Positions 1-8,228 are shown, counted from the stretch's first letter. The stretch is DNA of 41,784 nucleotides from Occallatibacter sp. (GCA_017883405.1 JADGNO010000179.1:1-41784), one strand, 5' to 3'. Notes: generated by a model from the sequence alone, not told the origin. Program-made: numbers and translations.

Positions 1-1289
1 ACGCGACCCGCGCCGCGCAAAAGGGATTTCACCGGCCAATGTCCTTCAGAATCAGGAAAGAAGATTTCACCTGCGCGCTTGACTTCAGGCCGATAATACC
101 AGCGCTTCAGCAGCGCCAGGTGACCTTGCCTTACAGTTGATGAAGGCGCAGCGCCAGAATTTGCCAACCCAGTCAGCGCAACCTCCATCCGAGCCTCCAG
201 CATTCCCCGCGCAAGCTTTGCAGGCACCGACCCCTGTTCTTCTGATCCCTGATCCATGATGCCTGATCCCTGCTTTTCAGGCACCGGTTCCAACGCAAGC
301 GGCTGCGCAAACAGTGAACTGGAGCCCGACTGCTCATTCTGAATCCTCATGCCCAAAGTTGAAAATGCCATCGGGCCATACAGTCGGCCATTCTCGAAGA
401 GAAAGACCGCCACCTCATCAGCATTGGCTGCCGCCTGCAGAACCACCGCGCGCAGTTGGCTCAGGGGCCGCACCAGTTCCGATGCCAGCGCGCGCACCTG
501 CTCCACTTTCTGCACCTGCGCGTGCATCGCCGCCGCCTTTTCGAACTCCAGTTGCGCTGAGGCTTCATCGCGCTCTGCCCGCAGCGTTACAAGCCGGCTC
601 TCGCCGCGCGTGGCAAGAAAACTTTCGACTGCCATTGACTCTTCCGTGTAGCGTTCATCTGTGCAGCCCTTGTAACACGGCGCCAGGCACATCTTCATTT
701 CGGAGTACACGCAACCCGGGTGGTTCGGGTCAGGATTAAGATCGTCTGTGCAGCGGCGCAGCAGAAACAGCTTCAACGCCTCTTCTGCATAGTGTTCCGC
801 CGCGGCGCGAGACGGGAACGGCCCATACGACCAGTCGGCCTCGCGCAGGCTTGGCCGGTTGGTGACGTTAATACGTGGGTAAGGATTGCCGCCAAGAAAA
901 CGCACAAACGCTGGCATGCGCAGATGCATGCGCTCCAGGGCCTTCGGCCCGTATTGATTTTGCAGCAGATCAAACTGCACCAGCAGCGACTCAAACTCCG
1001 ACCCAGTTAGCCGCCACACAATGCGACGCACGCGCCCGGCTAGTTGCAGTCGCCGCGGATGCTTCTCAGACGGTTGCAGCAGGCGCGCAAGACGCGCCCG
1101 CAGGTTTGGAGTGCGGCCAATGTAAGGCTCTGCATGGGCATCGGCTCCGTGAAGAGCAAACACCGCCGAGCTTTGCGGTAGTTGTTTGAGTGCGGTCACT
1201 GCATCAGCAGGATCGAACGGGATCTCCCGAAACAAATCAGCATCAGCACGCACGGATTCGTCTTTAGGTTCCTGTCCCATGCCACTCAT
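1..1289 (-). CDS. UvrC-like protein (GIY-YIG / Cys cluster / UVR), 3' end outside window
   Basis: The reading frame enters from the left edge and is open for about 429 residues, so the C-terminus is missing. Visible parts in order: a GIY-YIG-like domain (about residues 41-110, with PYIGRTPNLRARL), a four-cysteine cluster (C193, C201, C205, C209, containing CLAPC as in UvrC), and a UVR (UvrB-binding) helix pair around 232-267 (LEFEKAAAMHAQV). UvrC makes the dual incisions in nucleotide excision repair together with UvrB. Two expected catalytic residues look replaced: the GIY tyrosine is F44 (SAVF), and the glutamate of the LLLEN motif is Q105 (SLLVQFDLL). The arginine of NLRxRL is kept. An RNase H-like second nuclease domain is not visible in the part present. 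The start at 1289 (MSGMGQ) follows an in-frame stop; 1280 is an alternative. It lies 42 bp after tldE on the same strand. It may be a specialised paralogue rather than the main UvrC. Confidence 0.8.
   Translation of the reverse strand, partial: MSGMGQEPKDESVRADADLFREIPFDPADAVTALKQLPQSSAVFALHGADAHAEPYIGRTPNLRARLARLLQPSEKHPRRLQLAGRVRRIVWRLTGSEFESLLVQFDLLQNQYGPKALERMHLRMPAFVRFLGGNPYPRINVTNRPSLREADWSYGPFPSRAAAEHYAEEALKLFLLRRCTDDLNPDPNHPGCVYSEMKMCLAPCYKGCTDERYTEESMAVESFLATRGESRLVTLRAERDEASAQLEFEKAAAMHAQVQKVEQVRALASELVRPLSQLRAVVLQAAANADEVAVFLFENGRLYGPMAFSTLGMRIQNEQSGSSSLFAQPLALEPVPEKQGSGIMDQGSEEQGSVPAKLARGMLEARMEVALTGLANSGAAPSSTVRQGHLALLKRWYYRPEVKRAGEIFFPDSEGHWPVKSLLRGAGR
221..286. repeat. 57-bp in-frame insertion flanked by 9-bp direct repeats
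   Basis: CAGGCACCG occurs at 221-229 and again at 278-286, an offset of 57 bp (19 codons). The interval contains three copies of a TGATCC-type unit (CTGATCCCTGATCC, then GCCTGATCCCTG). On the coding strand of the uvrC-like gene this gives a low-complexity linker with three QGS triplets, after the UVR domain. Direct repeats around an in-frame segment suggest insertion or slippage duplication. Confidence 0.6.
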
Positions 1290-1331
1290 CTCGCTAACAG
1301 GCGATTAAACTTGTCAACTCGTAAACTGCTT

Positions 1332-2729
1332 TTACGCTCCCGCTACCGTCATCCCGTCAATCCGCAGCGTCGGCGAAGCAACTGAGCTGCGGAAAACAAG
1401 ATCGTTGCCGATGGCCGTTACGTTTTTGAACATCTCTGCAAGATTGCCGGCAACCGTTACCTCTTCGACCGCATGTGTCAGTTGACCGTTCTCAATCCAC
1501 AACCCCGTCGCGCCGCGCGAGTAGTCGCCGGTAACAGTGTTGGTACCGAAGCCCATCAGCCCTGTCACGTAGAAGCCCGCGGGAATCTGCGCGATGATCT
1601 CTTCCGGCGTCAGTGTGCCCGGCTCAAGATAAAGATTCCCGCAGCCTACGCCCGGCGTTCCGGCCAGCCCGCGAGAAGCGTTATGCGTCGACTTCATGCC
1701 CAGTTTGCGTGCCGTGTAGGTGTTAAGCAGGTAGGTCTGCAACACGCCGTTTTCAACCACAATGGTTCGACGTGAAGGCAATCCTTCACCGTCAAATGGC
1801 GAGGTGCCATAACCGCCCGCGCCGGAGCCAAGCAGCATAGTGTGATCGTCCACAATATTGATGTTTGCGGCAGCGATTGACTCGCCAAGCTTGCCCGCCA
1901 GGAACGAAGCGCTACGCCAGATCGCATCACCGGATGCCGCCTCAAAAACTGAGCCCACAAGCGACCGAGCCACTTCCGCTGAAAACACAATCGGAACCCG
2001 CTGCGTTGCTACGCGCCTGGCGCCCAGGCGGCGCAATGTTCTGCGCGCTGCTTCCTTGCCCACGTCCTCAGGCGAATCCAAATGCGCAAAGCTGCGCGCA
2101 CTCGACCACCATCCATCGCGCTGCATCTGCCCGTTCGCGTCCATCGCCAGCGGCGCAGCGCTCACGCCTGCGTAGCTGGTTCGGTATCCGCCCACAAAGC
2201 CACGCGAGTTGGCCAGCACCATGCGTCCGGTGGCTGCGTCAAAACTTCCACCGTCGGAGTTGGTAATGCGCGGATCGGCTTCGAGCGCGGCAGCCTCGGC
2301 GCGCCGAGCCCATTCAATGCGCTGTTTGCCGTCGAGAGAATAAACGTCGTCGTAATAAAGATGTAGATCCCCGGCGACCGTGCCGAACTCTTCGCGATCA
2401 GGCAAACCAGTAAACGGATCTTCTTCCGTCACCTTCACCAGCGCCATCGCGCCCTCTACCAACTGACGAATGCCGTCAGAGGTCAGATCGCTCGTCGACG
2501 CGGTAGCGGATCGCTTACCACTGAAAACGCGCAGGCCCAGCCCTCGCGAGCCCGATTCCTTCAGCGTTTCTACCTCGCCCATGCGCACATTCACGCTGAA
2601 CTCATCGCCCTCGCGGACAACGGCTTCGGCGTCGGTGGCGCCCGCCTTTACAGCACGGGCCACAACGTCGGCGGTTAGTGATTCCATGTCAAGGATAGAT
2701 TCGGAGGATGGATTTACGGCTTGGACCAT
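1332..2729 (-). CDS. tldE: TldE/PmbA-family protein, non-catalytic subunit of TldD/TldE protease
   Basis: A 465-residue protein with full-length similarity to the PmbA/TldE branch of the TldD family: SGSRGLGLRVFSGKRSATA near the N-terminus, SVFEAASGDAIWRSASFLAGKLGE in the middle, and the C-terminal signature around GFYVTGLMGFGTNTVTGDYS. It has no HExxxH zinc motif, as expected for TldE, which forms a heterodimer with catalytic TldD in the cytoplasm. In Escherichia coli the pair matures microcin B17 and degrades unfolded peptides such as CcdA. It sits downstream of tldD (3121-4575) with one small gene between them, all on the same strand, so co-transcription is likely. The ATG at 2729 has no clear Shine-Dalgarno; an in-frame ATG at 2687 is an alternative. 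No signal peptide is seen. Confidence 0.9.
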   Translation of the reverse strand: MVQAVNPSSESILDMESLTADVVARAVKAGATDAEAVVREGDEFSVNVRMGEVETLKESGSRGLGLRVFSGKRSATASTSDLTSDGIRQLVEGAMALVKVTEEDPFTGLPDREEFGTVAGDLHLYYDDVYSLDGKQRIEWARRAEAAALEADPRITNSDGGSFDAATGRMVLANSRGFVGGYRTSYAGVSAAPLAMDANGQMQRDGWWSSARSFAHLDSPEDVGKEAARRTLRRLGARRVATQRVPIVFSAEVARSLVGSVFEAASGDAIWRSASFLAGKLGESIAAANINIVDDHTMLLGSGAGGYGTSPFDGEGLPSRRTIVVENGVLQTYLLNTYTARKLGMKSTHNASRGLAGTPGVGCGNLYLEPGTLTPEEIIAQIPAGFYVTGLMGFGTNTVTGDYSRGATGLWIENGQLTHAVEEVTVAGNLAEMFKNVTAIGNDLVFRSSVASPTLRIDGMTVAGA

Positions 2730-2805
2730 GGGTCAACAGTAACAAAAGCAGCAGACGAAGTGGGCCTTGCGACTGGCTTAAAAGTTCGTTTGAGAACGAC
2801 GGCTA

Positions 2806-3102
2806 TCAGGATTGGGCAAGCACGCTTTCCTCATTTGGCTCAATTGGATTCACTGCCATCCGGTGAACGCCGTCGAAGCGATCCCCCAGGGAGCATCCCC
2901 GATTTCTTGCCTTATGCTCTCCCCGATTCGGCGTCGCTCCATCTTCAGATCGCCTGAAGAGTCCAATTGCTCCCTTACACTCAGGGCAACGAAGGCGCGG
3001 CTCGGCTATTTTAAGCGCTTCATCGGCAGAGATTGTGGCCCACGTATATTGCCGTGTTCCGCCTGCCAACGAGAAAAACTGCTTCACGTCCACAATTCGC
3101 AT
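2806..3102 (-). CDS. Small protein with CPEC...H...C zinc-binding pattern between tldD and tldE
   Basis: A 98-residue protein, not a named family to me. It contains RCPECKGAIGLFR, then GEHKARNRGCSLGD: a Cys-x2-Cys pair followed about 20 residues later by His and Cys. This spacing recalls the zinc-binding N-terminal segment of CoiA-like proteins (CPEC...H...GCSL), so a structural zinc site is likely; function is unknown. The ATG at 3102 is preceded by GAAAGGAACTATTG, a good ribosome binding site; a TTG three bases upstream is a less likely start. It begins 18 bp after tldD ends and ends 76 bp before tldE begins, so it is an apparent middle gene of the tldD-tldE transcription unit. Confidence 0.75.
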   Translation of the reverse strand: MRIVDVKQFFSLAGGTRQYTWATISADEALKIAEPRLRCPECKGAIGLFRRSEDGATPNRGEHKARNRGCSLGDRFDGVHRMAVNPIEPNEESVLAQS

Positions 3103-3120
3103 CAATAGTTCCTTTCGGCG

Positions 3121-4575
3121 TTATCGCCCTGTCCCACCCACGGTCATCTTGTCCAGCTTGATGGTTGGCATGCCCACGCCTACCGGCACGCTCTGCCCGT
3201 CTTTGCCGCAAGTCCCAATGCCCTCATCAAGCCTCAGATCATTGCCGACCATCGACACATACTTCAGCGCCTCCGGCCCGTTGCCGATCAGCGTTGCATC
3301 GCGCACTGGCGCGGTGATCTTGCCGTCCTCAATCAGGTAAGCTTCCGACGCTGAAAAAACAAATTTGCCGTTCGTAATGTCCACCTGCCCGCCACCAAAG
3401 TTCACCGCGTACAGCCCGCGCTTTACCGAGCGCAAAATATCTTCGGGCGCATCGTCGCCAGCCAGCATGTATGTGTTAGTCATGCGTGGCATGGGAATCG
3501 ACTGATAGCTCTCGCGACGGCCTGAGCCCGTATTCGCGCAACCCATCAGCCGCGACGAAAGCTTGTCCGACAGATACCCCTTCAACACGCCGCCCTCAAT
3601 CAGCACTGTCTCCTGAGTCGGCGATCCTTCGTCGTCCACATTGAGCGACCCGCGACGTCCGGCAATCGTCCCGTTGTCCACAACTGTCACCTTGGAACTG
3701 GCAACTGACTGGCCGATCAATCCTGCAAATGCCGAAGTCTTCTTGCGATTGAAATCCGCTTCCAGTCCGTGTCCCACGGCTTCGTGCAGCAGGATTCCCG
3801 GCCATCCCGGACCCAGCACCACTTCCATTTCGCCTGCCGGCGCGGCCACAGCGCCCAGCTGCAGAATTGCTCCGCGCGCCGCCTCGCGTGCCAGTCCCTC
3901 CGGGCTCTTTGAGCCGGTGAACTGTTCCAGTCCCGCACGTCCACCGCCGCCCGCGCTGCCCTTGGTCGTTATCGCGCCGTCCTTAGCAATCACAAATACA
4001 TTCAGCCTGCACAGCGGCTGCGTGTCGCTTGCATACGCGCCATCCGAACCTGCAATCAACACGCGCCGCAGTTCTTCTGAGTAGCTCGCCCGTACCTGCA
4101 CCACGCGACTGTCAAAAGCACGTGCCGCGCGATCGGCGCGCAAAATCAGCTCCAGCCTCGCGGCTAAATCAAGATCGTATCCACCCAATGGAACCGGATA
4201 GAGATCAGCATTCGGAGCTTCTGTAAATCCCTGCACTGGCTGTTTGGCCGGGCCTGATGCAATCAGCGCCGCCGTGCGCGCCGCATGCAGCAGGCGCTCC
4301 GGGCCCAGATTGTCGGTGTAGGCATAGCCGGTGCGCTCACCAGAAATCACGCGCACGCCGCACCCCGCGCTGGTGCCTTGACTGGCCGATTTTACAATCT
4401 GCTCGTCCACCCCAAGCGCCGTCGCCGTGACCGATTCAAAGTAGAGATCGGCGTAGTCGCCGCCTGCTGAAAGAGCCTCGCCCAGGCAACGTTCAAGCAG
4501 CCGCTCGGTGATGCCGAACTTTTCAAAAAAATATCGCTTATGGCTTGAAATTGGGGAAGCGGCCGGATTCGTCAT
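3121..4575 (-). CDS. tldD: Metalloprotease TldD, catalytic subunit
   Basis: A 484-residue protein, the usual length for TldD. The zinc motif HEAVGHGLEADF is present (H264, E265, H269), and the third zinc ligand is seen as C456 in GTCGKDGQ, matching the E. coli TldD arrangement. The C-terminal sequence PVGVGMPTIKLDKMTVGG is also typical. TldD pairs with TldE (here 1332-2729) and cleaves unfolded or modified peptides inside the cytoplasmic chamber of the heterodimer. No signal peptide is seen. I chose the ATG at 4575 (MTNPAASP); a TTG at 4599 would add eight residues and has no better ribosome binding site. It heads the minus-strand unit tldD, small zinc-motif gene, tldE, uvrC-like, and is divergent from the His-rich peptide gene at 4740. 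Confidence 0.95.
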   Translation of the reverse strand: MTNPAASPISSHKRYFFEKFGITERLLERCLGEALSAGGDYADLYFESVTATALGVDEQIVKSASQGTSAGCGVRVISGERTGYAYTDNLGPERLLHAARTAALIASGPAKQPVQGFTEAPNADLYPVPLGGYDLDLAARLELILRADRAARAFDSRVVQVRASYSEELRRVLIAGSDGAYASDTQPLCRLNVFVIAKDGAITTKGSAGGGGRAGLEQFTGSKSPEGLAREAARGAILQLGAVAAPAGEMEVVLGPGWPGILLHEAVGHGLEADFNRKKTSAFAGLIGQSVASSKVTVVDNGTIAGRRGSLNVDDEGSPTQETVLIEGGVLKGYLSDKLSSRLMGCANTGSGRRESYQSIPMPRMTNTYMLAGDDAPEDILRSVKRGLYAVNFGGGQVDITNGKFVFSASEAYLIEDGKITAPVRDATLIGNGPEALKYVSMVGNDLRLDEGIGTCGKDGQSVPVGVGMPTIKLDKMTVGGTGR

Positions 4576-4739
4576 CGTAATTTCAGTGTACGCTTTCAAT
4601 TAATTTGCCCCACAAGGATTGGATGATCAATTGCGCACCACGGTCGCTGCGCAGTTGAGTCTACTGGGCTTATACGCGATTTCCGAATGGGCCTTAGTGG
4701 GCACTCCGCACCGGTCACAATTCGTGCTAAATTTCTGGC

Positions 4740-4850
4740 ATGAAGAAAATTGCTGCCATGCTTCTCCTCCTGGTGATTGCTGCTCCGGCGTTTGCCGGCG
4801 CCAGGCATCACCGCCACCATCATCGTCACCATACTCACCGCGCTGCATAG
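4740..4850 (+). CDS. Small exported histidine-rich peptide (36 aa)
   Basis: A short ORF with a clear signal-peptide layout: MKKIAA, a hydrophobic core of Leu/Val/Ile/Ala, and APAFAG as a probable signal peptidase site. The mature part is only about 16 residues and is almost entirely His and Arg (RHHRHHHRHHTHRAA). Such a peptide could bind transition metals (Ni, Zn, Cu) in the periplasm, or be a structural or antimicrobial peptide; nothing in the sequence decides this. The ribosome binding site is weak (CTGGC before ATG). It lies between the divergent tldD gene and the DinB-like gene starting at 4919. Supporting reality: the hydrophobic signal and the terminal basic/His stretch are both in frame and stop cleanly. 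Confidence 0.6.
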   Translation: MKKIAAMLLLLVIAAPAFAGARHHRHHHRHHTHRAA

Positions 4851-4918
4851 ATAAGCAATCCCGGCTATGAGGCAGCAAGAACGCCTCGCCGGGCCTTGCA
4901 TGTTAAGGTTTCACTGTC

Positions 4919-5449
4919 ATGACCGAATTAGATAATCTGCGTTATCCAGTTGGGCGTTTCTTGCCTGTTGAAAATACCGCCAACGGGCGAACCGAATGCA
5001 TCAGTGCCATTGGCCTGTTGCCCAAGCGATTGTGTGCCGCGGTTGCAGGATTGAACGACTCGCAACTAGACACGCCTTATCGTGAGGGCGGATGGACGGT
5101 GCGCCAGGTTGTGCATCATCTGGCAGACAGCCACGCCAACTCCGTCATCCGTTTTAAGCTTGCTCTTACTGAGGATTGGCCAACCATTAAGCCGTACGAC
5201 GAGAATGCGTGGGCCCAGCTGTCTGACAGCAAATCGCTGCCCATCGATTGCTCGCTCACTTTTATCAGCGCCATGCATGAGCGCTGGGTAGCGCTGCTTG
5301 AGAGCATGAGCGAAGCCGATTTTGAGCGCGGCTTCGTTCATCCTGAACGGGGTCGCCAGACTCTCGCGACCGCCCTGGCAATCTACGCCTGGCATGGACG
5401 CCACCACACCGCGCACATCACTGCTCTGCGCGCACGCAACAACTGGTAG
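4919..5449 (+). CDS. DinB/YfiT-family putative metal-dependent thiol transferase or hydrolase
   Basis: A 176-residue four-helix-bundle protein of the DinB/YfiT group. The N-terminal YPVGRF, the central GGWTVRQVVHHLADSHANS and the C-terminal YAWHGRHHTAHI fit YfiT/BstA. The metal triad is visible as H67 plus H162 and H166, close to the known H67/H160/H164 of Bacillus YfiT. Members bind Zn or Ni and are thought to transfer thiols such as bacillithiol to electrophiles; the actual substrate here is unknown. It is followed after only 9 bp by the nuclease-like gene at 5459, so the two are probably co-transcribed. Confidence 0.88.
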   Translation: MTELDNLRYPVGRFLPVENTANGRTECISAIGLLPKRLCAAVAGLNDSQLDTPYREGGWTVRQVVHHLADSHANSVIRFKLALTEDWPTIKPYDENAWAQLSDSKSLPIDCSLTFISAMHERWVALLESMSEADFERGFVHPERGRQTLATALAIYAWHGRHHTAHITALRARNNW

Positions 5450-5458
5450 AAGAAGCAC

Positions 5459-7057
5459 GTGGGCCAAGAAAGCGCTGCCTCCGCCGGCCAACTGGCCCAG
5501 GCAATCGAAAGATATCTCGCCGATCATCCAGCGGCCGCGCTGCTTGAGGATGGCCGCGTGGTCTTCGACATGCGCAGCGCGCGCTACTCTGTCGGCGAGT
5601 CTCACGGCCGCTGCCTGTTGCAACTCTGGAGTGAAGAACGCAACCTGCTGCGCACTGTTGTCGAAGTGCAGCAGCGCGCGCAAAGCCTGCGCCTGATGAC
5701 GCGCCGCATGGGCGTAACGCGTTTGCAGGCGCTGGAACTGGTGCCCACAAGCGATCGGCGCACACCCACAGCTCGCGACTCCGCGCGGCGAAATTATCAG
5801 CGCATGCTTGAGCGCGTGCTATCCCGCTATTTCGTCGACATGAAGGTAGATGGGTTTCGCTCCGCAATGGATTTGGAGCACAGTTTTGGCCCCGCCTACG
5901 CCCGCGGCCGATTGCTCAAGGGAACCAGCGCGGCAGCGGTCATTGGCGTCAGCGCGGCGGAGTCATCGGCAATGATCGATGGCGTTCTTACCGTCGGAAT
6001 TCTATGGCTCGACTACTGCCGGCAGCATACCAACGCACGGCGGCATTTCGGCGGCCTCAAAGTGATTGTGCCGGCTGGGAACTGGCGCACCGTCGCCGAG
6101 CGTATGGCGTGGCTCAACCACGCGGCAGCCGACTTCCAGCTCTATTCGCTCGACGAACGCAGCGAAGAGCTTGAGGTGGTGGATTTTCGCGATACCGGAA
6201 ACCTCGAATCGCGCCCGGTCCGCGCCTTCTCCCGCGCGGCGGCGATTGAGCGCTGCAAATCCGGCATCGATCGACTTATGCAGTTGCTACCGCACGGCGC
6301 GCGTGAGCGCGTCGAAGTGTTGCCGAGGTCGCCGACGCATATTGGGTTATTGCTGTACGGTCTGGAATTTGCACGAGTACATCATGGCGTTGCGGCAAAC
6401 TCGTTCGCACGCGAGAACGAAATCACCTTCGGCGCTGGCGCCAACGAAACGCCGCTCACTGAAGACAACGAAGATCTCGCTCGCGAACTGTTTCTGCGTT
6501 TGTTCCAATGCCGTTACGCAGATGGTGCGCATGTCGATCCGCTGTTCCGTCTGCAGCCGGAGCGCTGGCTTGAGTCGCGCGTCCGCAGCGAGGCCGCCGA
6601 GCTTCTGCCCGGCCTTCGCGGCGACATGATGTATTCGCAGGTGCCTGCGCTCTCGGGCGGAGATCGCGGCATGCTTGACCTGCTCACACTGGATCGCAAC
6701 GGACGACTGGTTGTCATAGAGCTCAAAGCCGATGAGGACCTTCACTTGCCCCTGCAGGCACTTGATTACTGGATCAGGGTGCGGGCGCTCAACGCCGACC
6801 GGCGAGCCATTCCGGGCAGTAGCCGCCCAATTTCAGCCTTTGAGCGCGAAGGCTACTTTGAAGGAGCCGAGGTTTCTCCGCTCGAGCCGCGACTACTTCT
6901 GATCGCGCCATCGCTGCGTATTCATCCCGCTAACGAAACGGTCTTGCGCTTTCTTTCGCCCAATGTCGAGTGGGACCTGATAGCAGTGGGTGAACATTGG
7001 CGCAGGGAACTAAACGTCGTATTCCGCAAATCGAGCCGCGACGAGCGCCACAGTTAG
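5459..7057 (+). CDS. Protein with C-terminal PD-(D/E)XK (NucS-like) nuclease motif
   Basis: A 532-residue protein without a named family that I recognise for its first 380 residues. Near the C-terminus it has GMLDLLTLDRNGRLVVIELK, giving D407, E421 and K423, with a following LQALDYW helix that could supply the motif-IV glutamine. This is the layout of a PD-(D/E)XK nuclease core similar to NucS/EndoMS. The N-terminal part starts with a domain rich in Arg and Glu (SARYSVGESHGRCLLQLWSEERNL), which may bind nucleic acid. GTG start at 5459, preceded by a GAAGAAG purine stretch and 9 bp after the DinB-like gene. Role suggested: DNA repair or nucleic acid cleavage; inferred only from the motif. Confidence 0.75.
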   Translation: MGQESAASAGQLAQAIERYLADHPAAALLEDGRVVFDMRSARYSVGESHGRCLLQLWSEERNLLRTVVEVQQRAQSLRLMTRRMGVTRLQALELVPTSDRRTPTARDSARRNYQRMLERVLSRYFVDMKVDGFRSAMDLEHSFGPAYARGRLLKGTSAAAVIGVSAAESSAMIDGVLTVGILWLDYCRQHTNARRHFGGLKVIVPAGNWRTVAERMAWLNHAAADFQLYSLDERSEELEVVDFRDTGNLESRPVRAFSRAAAIERCKSGIDRLMQLLPHGARERVEVLPRSPTHIGLLLYGLEFARVHHGVAANSFARENEITFGAGANETPLTEDNEDLARELFLRLFQCRYADGAHVDPLFRLQPERWLESRVRSEAAELLPGLRGDMMYSQVPALSGGDRGMLDLLTLDRNGRLVVIELKADEDLHLPLQALDYWIRVRALNADRRAIPGSSRPISAFEREGYFEGAEVSPLEPRLLLIAPSLRIHPANETVLRFLSPNVEWDLIAVGEHWRRELNVVFRKSSRDERHS

Positions 7058-7155
7058 CGCAGCTCCGCTGACACGCCATAATGAAGCAGGATTTTGAATG
7101 AAATGGGGAAGAGCAAAGATCTTCGCTTTCGCCAGTCCAATGAGCTTAGTTGGGA

Positions 7156-7290
7156 CTATTTTTCGCGGCCGAAGCCAGTCCGAATGACCGATACCCAGCT
7201 GATTGCAACCACCAGTATGCAGCCGACAAGGCCTGTAAAGAATGCCCCTTCGACAAAACGAATCATCCAAACTGCGATTGGAAATCCCAT
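7156..7290 (-). CDS. Small single-pass membrane protein (44 aa)
   Basis: A short ORF in the gap between the nuclease-like gene and nagB-like gene. It encodes MGFPIAVWMIRFVEGAFF followed by a hydrophobic run (TGLVGCILVVAISWVSVI) and ends RTGFGREK, i.e. one or two membrane helices with a positively charged C-terminus. A GAGAAG stretch precedes the ATG at 7290. It lies on the minus strand, antisense to nothing, downstream of nagB-like (ends 7351) by 60 bp. No function can be assigned. Confidence 0.5.
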   Translation of the reverse strand: MGFPIAVWMIRFVEGAFFTGLVGCILVVAISWVSVIRTGFGREK

Positions 7291-7350
7291 AGCTTCTCGT
7301 ACAGATGTTAATCCCTGCCGACCGGACTTGGCGACTATATCTTCGTATAA

Positions 7351-8106
7351 CTAGCTTGCCCGCCGGCCAGTCTCCGGAGACAACTGCGCCGCGGAGTCGC
7401 AATCAAGGTACATTGTCGTATTCCCGTGCGTACGGAGGATCGAAGCCGGGGCCGTCGGCGAAATCCCATGCTCCACGCACACCTTCACGGCCAGGGCCTT
7501 GCGGCTGCCAGGAACCAGAGCCATAATCTCCTTTGATTTCAGTATCTGCCGTACTGACATGGAGATGGCCTGCATCGGCACCTGCCCGAGGTCGACAAAC
7601 CAGCCCTCTTCCACTTGCTGCATTCGGCAAGCGATATCAAGATTCACGATGAGATAGGGCTCTTCCGTTTCAAAATCCGCCGGCGGATCGTTGAAAGCCA
7701 GGTGGCAATTTTCGCCAATCCCCACAAACGCTATGTCGATAGGGGCCGATTTTAGCGCCGAGCCCACCGTTGCAATCACCCTCTCTGGCCCGGACTCAGC
7801 TTCAAGTAGATGAAACTTCTTAATGCCCGTCTTCGCAATCAGCCTATCGCGCAAAAACCTGCGAAAACTTGCAGGATGATCCACCGGCAGCCCAATGTAT
7901 TCGTCCAGATGAAACATCTCAACGGCTGCCCAGTCGATATCGTGCCGCGCGGTAAGCTCGCGCAGAAATTCAATTTGAGAAATGCCGGTAGCGGCAATGA
8001 TCCGAGCCTGTCCTCGCTCCGCCAGCACCTGCAGGATTACCTCGGCCGCATGATCCGCTGCAGCCTTCGCCATCATCGGCAGATCGTCGAAGATCCTGAT
8101 CTTCAT
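7351..8106 (-). CDS. Glucosamine-6-phosphate deaminase/isomerase family protein (NagB-like)
   Basis: A 251-residue protein of the NagB/6-phosphogluconolactonase fold. The motif [10 protein letters not shown] places D68 like catalytic D72 of E. coli NagB. The second motif reads [12 protein letters not shown] (131-140 region) instead of GVGNDGHIAFNE: H135 keeps H143, but D141 is replaced by N133 and E148 by D140. NagB turns glucosamine-6-phosphate into fructose-6-phosphate plus ammonia in amino sugar catabolism; the altered triad makes the exact substrate or activity uncertain. The ATG at 8106 (MKIRIFDD) gives the normal family N-terminus; a longer frame reaching 8166 has no supporting sequence similarity. 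No other amino sugar genes are adjacent. Confidence 0.85.
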   Translation of the reverse strand: MKIRIFDDLPMMAKAAADHAAEVILQVLAERGQARIIAATGISQIEFLRELTARHDIDWAAVEMFHLDEYIGLPVDHPASFRRFLRDRLIAKTGIKKFHLLEAESGPERVIATVGSALKSAPIDIAFVGIGENCHLAFNDPPADFETEEPYLIVNLDIACRMQQVEEGWFVDLGQVPMQAISMSVRQILKSKEIMALVPGSRKALAVKVCVEHGISPTAPASILRTHGNTTMYLDCDSAAQLSPETGRRAS

Positions 8107-8228
8107 CGTTCTCACCGCCCTGAACGTACGGTTAGGCCACAATGCTTTGCGACAAGCAGTGGCCATAGAGCCGACTGCGTTTTATCTAGCTCAGCGGTCA
8201 ACCAGCGGAAGACAATGCGGAATCTATT

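Noticed and set aside
314-739. Plus-strand ORFs over the left end
   Set aside because: They are antisense to the uvrC-like gene, whose GIY-YIG, cysteine-cluster and UVR parts are all in the minus frame.
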